The notes under the pieces were generated by a model, which saw only the letters and a program-made list of their open reading frames with translations, was not told the DNA's origin and did no database searches. From assembly GCA_012841015.1 (NCBI GenBank), contig DUVN01000007.1, forward strand, positions 1 through 50,004: a stretch of 50,004 nt of DNA, read 5' to 3'. Shown piece after piece: positions 45,714 through 50,004 of this stretch (positions are counted from its first letter, which is position 1; every line of letters begins with the position of its first letter). The position numbers and the translations under genes are program-made. The stretch is from Clostridiaceae bacterium. Lineage in GTDB: Bacteria > Bacillota > Clostridia > Saccharofermentanales > DTU023.

Positions 45714-46838
45714 TTAGTAGCGCGAAGCTCTACCGCCGTCGCCTCTTCCTTCTTCCATCATTCCGAACGTCTCGACGAAGAATGTTCGGAACCTGAGATT
45801 GTATTGATTGGCAATAGTATCCAGTGCATCTTCAACGATATCTGCCATGACATGTGAATCAGCGACGGCACGTGCGTTAATGACAAGCGAAATCGCGCTG
45901 TAGGGCTGTGTTAACTTTCGGTCATATTCTACATCGTAGTCTACGCCGATAAGGCTTGCTTTAACGAAATCGTCTCCCTCACCGGCTGCAAACGCTTTCA
46001 AATGCGGGACATTATTATCGCTGGCCTTCAGACCCTTACGAACTTGGTTAAAAAGATCTTCAACAACTTCATTAAAATCAATATTCTTATTATCTTTTTC
46101 TTCGAAGAACACGCGGCGATTATACCAGCTCAACAAGTTTTCAGCTGCGATAAATGCTTCAGAACCGTAGCCGATTTCTCGATGCACAGCAGCTGCTTTG
46201 TGGGTCATCATGTAATCAACGACCTCTTCAACCCCTTCACCTGTCAATGCGGACATGGTAAAGACAGGCGTGTCAGGGAATGAAGCCTTAAGAAACTCCA
46301 CGCGTTTTTCCTTTTCCTCTGCGCTGATCAAGTCAACTTTATTCAGCACAATGAGATCGGCTTCAGCCATTTGCGCTTCAAGCAAGAAACGCATCTCGGC
46401 AGGAAGGTTAATTTGTTCCGTTTCAGGCATAAGCATGCGCATACGCTCGGGATCAACAATGCAGGTGAAAGGCATCAAATCAAACTCTCCTGGCCTTCGC
46501 TCTTCAAGCTGTAAATATACGTGCTCAAGCGCCCCGATACCACAGCCCGGAATGTCAGACATGATTACCGTTGCGCCTCGAGCGACCAACTGATTGAGTT
46601 TGTCAACGAGATTTTCATGCTGGTAACAAATACAATCGCCGGCAATCTGCGTTGTCAGGATGTCGGTCGTCGCCGTAAAGCTGGCATCAACGATATTATC
46701 TGCACCGAGGTCATTGACCAGAATAGCTGCTTTCCCGTAGCGTTTATCAATGACTTTCGCAAAAGCGATCATCGAAGTTGTTTTCCCTGCTCCCAGAAAG
46801 CCACTTGTCACCATATACTTTGCTTTTGGTTGTAGCAT
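45714..46838 (-). CDS. CobW/P47K-family GTPase
   Basis: A 374-residue G3E-type GTPase. The P-loop is GFLGAGKTT at residues 13-21, a Walker B-like SDIPGCG occupies the G3 position, and LNKVD is the guanine-binding motif. CobW/P47K proteins usually carry a CxCC metal-binding motif in the switch region; here it reads CICY (Cys69, Cys71), with the third cysteine replaced. The family delivers metals or loads cofactors into metalloenzymes. GGAGG precedes the ATG by 7 bases. It is the last gene of a three-gene set with a radical SAM protein and may serve it or a shared target. The Arg/Gly-rich C-terminus is unusual. Confidence 0.88.
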   Translation of the reverse strand: MLQPKAKYMVTSGFLGAGKTTSMIAFAKVIDKRYGKAAILVNDLGADNIVDASFTATTDILTTQIAGDCICYQHENLVDKLNQLVARGATVIMSDIPGCGIGALEHVYLQLEERRPGEFDLMPFTCIVDPERMRMLMPETEQINLPAEMRFLLEAQMAEADLIVLNKVDLISAEEKEKRVEFLKASFPDTPVFTMSALTGEGVEEVVDYMMTHKAAAVHREIGYGSEAFIAAENLLSWYNRRVFFEEKDNKNIDFNEVVEDLFNQVRKGLKASDNNVPHLKAFAAGEGDDFVKASLIGVDYDVEYDRKLTQPYSAISLVINARAVADSHVMADIVEDALDTIANQYNLRFRTFFVETFGMMEEGRGDGGRASRY

Positions 46839-46876
46839 ACTAATTCCTCCGTTCGATTAATTTATTGTCTCGCCTA

Positions 46877-47098
46877 TTAATGTCCATTAGGATCGTAATA
46901 TCTTGACATATTATTTCTGTTAATCTCATAACCGCGTGGATTAATGTTATATCCATCCATGTATTTCAACAGACTGTACATCAATCCCACAACCATGTGG
47001 AATAATGGATCCTCAAAGTCGAATGCGCCAAATCTCTCCTTGATTATCCTTCGTAGCCATCTTCCTGTTACGTTACCGATACAAGGTTTTGCCCGCAT
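46877..47098 (-). CDS. Small protein between radical SAM and GTPase genes
   Basis: 73 residues, not recognised. It overlaps the 3' end of the radical SAM gene by 26 bases in another frame, and no clear ribosome binding site precedes the ATG, so it may rely on translational coupling. The middle (FEDPLFHMVVGLMYSLLKYMDGY) looks like an amphipathic helix, and the end is rich in Asn, Tyr and Arg. The gap to the GTPase gene is 38 bases. The conserved look and operon position favour a real gene; the overlap leaves the exact start uncertain. Confidence 0.55.
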   Translation of the reverse strand: MRAKPCIGNVTGRWLRRIIKERFGAFDFEDPLFHMVVGLMYSLLKYMDGYNINPRGYEINRNNMSRYYDPNGH

Positions 47099-48413
47099 CT
47101 GAACTTAAGTTATAACTACAAAACGGAATGAGCTTCCCATTCTGAGAAACCACGTGAATATAGCAGCGGCGCAGTCTATTTAAATCCAACGTATACGCAT
47201 CCTGAAAAGCCATACCGGAAATCGCAAGGGTCGTGTTCTGGCGCTCCATTAAAAACTCATCCAAAGACGAGACATCAATGAAGCTCGTTGGTTCTAGCGG
47301 GACGATCTCTTCAGGAGCTGACCATTTTCTGGCCACGGCTGTTCTCGCCTGATCGCTCGAGATACCGCAACTGCAGCCATCACCGCCGCTACTTAGCAGT
47401 GTCCAGTTGCCATCTTTCACCGTATAGTCCGCATGAAATCCGCAGAGTGGATGTTCGGCATTCGATGGCAAAAAGTCGGTCCTTTTTAGCTTTCCGCCCG
47501 TCTGGCGCTCAATCTTTGCAAACAATTCGGGGAATGTAATGCGCGCATTTGCTCCTGCGGAATATCTGCCAAAAAGTGAAATTGGTTGGAAGTGAACTCC
47601 GCGTACAATGGGCATGTTGTCAGCAGCAAAGCGCAGAATATCACCGACTTCATCATCGTTTGCACCTTTCATAACGGTTGGCACAAGTACAACTCCAATA
47701 TGAGCGTCTTGGCAACGTTGTACAGCACGGATTTTATCCTCTACAACCCTGCCCCCTCGGAGCGCGAAGTTCGCTTTGTCGGAAAAGCCGTCGAATTGCA
47801 AAAAAACAGTTGAAAGTCCCGCTTCTTTAAGTCTTTCAATATATCCAATCTCATTAGCTATTCTTAAACCGTTCGTATTGAGTTGGAAAAAAGAAAAACC
47901 CTTCTCCCGTCCCAAGCGGATGATTTCAGGGAGGTCATCGCGCATCGTCGGTTCTCCGCCGGAGAGTTGGATATTGAATGGCCCGCCGTTTCCCATCAGC
48001 ATATTGTACCAATCGCCAATCGTCGTTAGATCGGGGTCGTCAGCGGCATCTTCTCCGCCGGAAGAGGCAAAACAGATTGGACAGCCAAGATTGCACCGCT
48101 GTGTCACCTCGATCAAGACACAGCACGTATCCTGCAAGTGATGTTTGCATATACCACAGCCGTACGGACAATCGCTTTTGAAGGCAGGTTCGTCGACAAT
48201 ACGCGTTTTCCATTTGAGAAAGCCAAGCGGATGATCCCACACAAAAACACTAAATGCCCCGTGATGAGGACACTCCTTTTCAAGAAAGACACCATCTGCG
48301 TCAGCCGTATAACGCGCGTCAATCCTCTTAAGGCAAATAGGACAGACGCTCTTTGTTTCAGACAAGAGAATACGACTGCTATTATTGGCTTTACGATTTG
48401 GTGACGTTTTCAT
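47073..48413 (-). CDS. Radical SAM protein, MJ0619/TrsS-like
   Basis: About 446 residues. An N-terminal zinc-binding part (CPICLKR, then CPHHG) is followed by a Cys-rich linker (CPYGCGICKHH) and a radical SAM core with CNLGCPIC, the CxxxCxxC 4Fe-4S motif, near residue 107. LSGGEPTMR is the SAM-binding GGEP motif. The layout resembles the MJ0619-type radical SAM family, whose founding member methylates a pterin; related TrsS proteins have unknown substrates. A C-terminal Cys cluster (CSCG) may bind another cluster. The ATG at 48413 has GAGG 9 bases upstream and is chosen over 48428. First gene of the set with the small protein and GTPase. Confidence 0.88.
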   Translation of the reverse strand: MKTSPNRKANNSSRILLSETKSVCPICLKRIDARYTADADGVFLEKECPHHGAFSVFVWDHPLGFLKWKTRIVDEPAFKSDCPYGCGICKHHLQDTCCVLIEVTQRCNLGCPICFASSGGEDAADDPDLTTIGDWYNMLMGNGGPFNIQLSGGEPTMRDDLPEIIRLGREKGFSFFQLNTNGLRIANEIGYIERLKEAGLSTVFLQFDGFSDKANFALRGGRVVEDKIRAVQRCQDAHIGVVLVPTVMKGANDDEVGDILRFAADNMPIVRGVHFQPISLFGRYSAGANARITFPELFAKIERQTGGKLKRTDFLPSNAEHPLCGFHADYTVKDGNWTLLSSGGDGCSCGISSDQARTAVARKWSAPEEIVPLEPTSFIDVSSLDEFLMERQNTTLAISGMAFQDAYTLDLNRLRRCYIHVVSQNGKLIPFCSYNLSSDAGKTLYR

Positions 48414-49490
48414 CGATCGATACCTCATTCAGTGGAAACAGCAGAAAACAGATTCTTTGCTTGGGAACGTCTTAGTGTCAAAGAAGCACCCTGCATTTGC
48501 GTAGGAATAAAAATCATTCGCAATTGTACGAAACTACTCATTGTTTGTCTAATTCCCCATATCCAAGTACTATAATGCAATAATTCATAATATTGGTAAA
48601 GCGAGCACATACTACTCAAGTGAAAAAGTTGAACCTCATGCCCACAAGCAAATCACTCAGCATCCTCATAAGAAAGGGTGTACTTCCTCCTTCTAAAGAT
48701 GCCAGAGCTTCTGCTTGAACGGTTTCGCCGCAACCCTCCTATCGACTAAAAACAAATCGCGGAGGAGCTTGGCATAATTTGGCAGTGAGACCTACCGGGT
48801 AAGACACTTCATCTTTCTACCAACTTGCCTACCGTAATTATACTCTCGATTTCAGATAACTTTTGGGTTTGGCCTTTCATACAATCTTACTATCCTCGAA
48901 ACGCCTGATGCAGTTCATAATCTTCATCCCCTGAGTTGTGCCGTAGTAGCCTTCCTCCAGATGCCGCCTCGCGACGGACACTCCTTGCCTTGGCTTGTAC
49001 TTGGACGTTACCTGTCCATGCACGCGACTTACCATCCATTCCCTCTATTAGATGACATGCAAGAGACGTTACCTACCCGCGTTGGGAAGTTACATCCACA
49101 TATGAAGCGCCATACCTAGCACGCAAAAGAAACAACTGTCAGTACGAGAAATTTTTTCAGTGTTTTACTCTTAAGCTTGCTGCGCTTTCTACCCGCGACT
49201 TCTGCCCGTTGCTTATCTTAGATATCTGTGCCTGACACCAGTGCCACCGCTTCCGGGATGGATTCTTCGCTTCGCTTGCTGCATCATAAACACTATGAGT
49301 ACCACTCCTTCCGTCATGGCGACTTTCGTAGTATTTGTTATGTACTCAATTATCTGCTCGATACAATAAACTCTTAAACAACCGCTGTTCTATACAGGAA
49401 CATTTAGCGAAATACTTTCTGCTATCGACAAATTGACTGACACCGCACGTTGAGGGCCTAAACTTCCCTGCAATTGATCCAAACTCCTCG
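48414..49490. other. Gene-poor, apparently decayed region
   Basis: About 1.1 kb with no convincing gene. At 48699 (plus) a frame reads MPELLLERFRRNPPID, then a stop, then a helix-turn-helix-like KQIAEELGI before further stops, which looks like a broken regulator or transposase. An inverted repeat TTGCG/CGCAA at 48497-48523, with GAAT/ATTC inside, lies upstream of the radical SAM gene and could be a regulatory site. The rest shows no clear structure. Confidence 0.45.
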
Positions 49491-49502
49491 TTATCCTCGG
49501 GT

Positions 49503-49766
49503 ATGAGCGTTTACGTTGGGGAATAACTTCAGGAATGAGCTATTACGCTGGGAAACTAATTTGAGCATGGCGATTACATAGGGAAAGGACTTCGGGTATG
49601 TTCGGGTATGGGTGATTACATATGGAAAGGACTTCGGGCATGTTCGGATGTGGATGATTACATTGGAAAGAGCCCCGGGAATGAAACGATTACCTCTGGG
49701 AACATTTTCGATCATGAGCGATTACGTCGAACAATGCATCGGACTTTAATCATGAGTGATTACGTG
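49503..49766 (+). repeat. Degenerate repeat carrying ATG-AGY-GAT-TAC, eight units
   Basis: Units aligned on GATTAC or a variant lie at 49509, 49541, 49572, 49614, 49656, 49688, 49720 and 49758, spaced 32, 31, 42, 42, 32, 32 and 38 bases. The consensus is close to ATGAGCGATTACGTNGGGAAA followed by GACTTCGGG. The last unit coincides with the start codon and first codons (MSDYV) of the partial gene at 49752. Upstream units stop soon after their ATG. Confidence 0.7.
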
Positions 49767-50004
49767 AAGAAATATATTTGCGGGAAATACGCGCTCGATT
49801 ACTGGGGCGTGCCGGCTGTCCGGGGTAAAATCGAACCGCCCGATGTGATCTTCCCCGATGAGTACGTCATCTTCACCGACAAGCCCCTCTACCGTCCCGA
49901 TCGAGCCATCATCCACACCTGCCGCATCTCAGGCGCCAAGAAATACGTGGAGGGGAAAGCGTGCACCCTACCCTTAGTCTTTCTGCAAGTCGCCCTCGAA
50001 TACA
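49752..50004 (+). CDS. Partial hypothetical protein, runs off the right edge
   Basis: 84 codons visible, beginning MSDYVKKYICGKYALDYWGVP and with CTLPLVFLQVALE near the visible end. The last segment resembles the PELVFLQLA stretch in some hypothetical proteins of anaerobic Actinobacteria and Bacillota related to AbiEi or endonuclease-like families. That identification is weak. The codon use is more GC-rich than the surrounding non-coding DNA, and no ribosome binding site is seen before the ATG, which lies in the last unit of the repeat at 49503-49766. It may be a recently acquired gene. Confidence 0.6.
   Translation, partial: MSDYVKKYICGKYALDYWGVPAVRGKIEPPDVIFPDEYVIFTDKPLYRPDRAIIHTCRISGAKKYVEGKACTLPLVFLQVALEY

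Noticed and set aside
49491-49715. A 74-codon minus-strand frame near the right edge
   Set aside because: It is the reverse reading of the degenerate repeat and repeats a short peptide; no ribosome binding site.
49503-49766. CRISPR array
   Set aside because: The units are too degenerate, the spacing is irregular and there are no cas genes.

Overview
The window looks like the chromosome of an anaerobic, Gram-positive, amino-acid-fermenting bacterium, most likely a clostridium-like member of the Bacillota. The grounds are strong GGAGG-type ribosome binding sites throughout, a complete-looking methylaspartate (glutamate mutase) pathway, a cell-wall-anchored giant adhesin, zinc-ribbon membrane proteins, an MscL channel and a YwlG-family protein. 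No rRNA, tRNA or CRISPR array was seen. Base composition looks near balanced by eye.

Layout. (1) 1-404: edge of a possible insertion sequence, with an 82-bp tandem repeat and the first codons of a gene on the minus strand. (2) 405-10088, minus strand: a tightly packed ten-gene operon. It encodes a two-subunit hydratase (probable mesaconase), a GntR-type regulator, glutamate mutase S, its reactivase MutL, glutamate mutase E, methylaspartate ammonia-lyase, and the gamma, beta and alpha subunits of a citrate-lyase-type enzyme that is probably citramalate lyase. Together they would convert glutamate through 3-methylaspartate, mesaconate and citramalate to acetate and pyruvate. (3) 10089-10442: divergent control region with a promoter and palindrome for the operon, and a hairpin and promoter for the genes to the right. 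(4) 10443-16325, plus strand: a purine-type amidohydrolase (8-oxoguanine deaminase-like) followed by a complete BMP-family nucleoside/purine ABC importer. (5) 16454-21149: a MerR regulator, mscL, a zinc-ribbon membrane protein, a candidate structured RNA ahead of a small P-loop protein, then a second zinc-ribbon protein preceded by a remnant of mscL. The two zinc-ribbon genes therefore come from a segmental duplication. (6) 21285-26850: an MMPL/RND exporter with a YhgE-like heptad-repeat partner, divergent from a TetR regulator. (7) 27052-27600: YwlG family.

(8) 27761-45399, minus strand: a 4431-residue surface adhesin (BspA-like leucine-rich repeats plus many Cna-B-type domains and an APSTG sorting signal), a membrane subtilase with a von Willebrand A domain and a C-terminal zinc ribbon on the predicted inner side, and a four-helix zinc-ribbon membrane protein next to it. 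(9) 45714-48413, minus strand: a radical SAM protein, a small unknown protein and a CobW-like GTPase. (10) 48414-49751: non-coding, decayed-looking DNA ending in a degenerate repeat whose last unit supplies the start codon of a partial gene running off the right edge.

The most unusual items are the subtilase/VWA/zinc-ribbon protein, the candidate structured RNA at 19263-19380, the duplicated mscL/zinc-ribbon segment with its shared palindromic promoter, the radical SAM/GTPase module, and the start-codon-containing repeats at the right edge. Family names come from recognising motifs by eye; no database search was possible.
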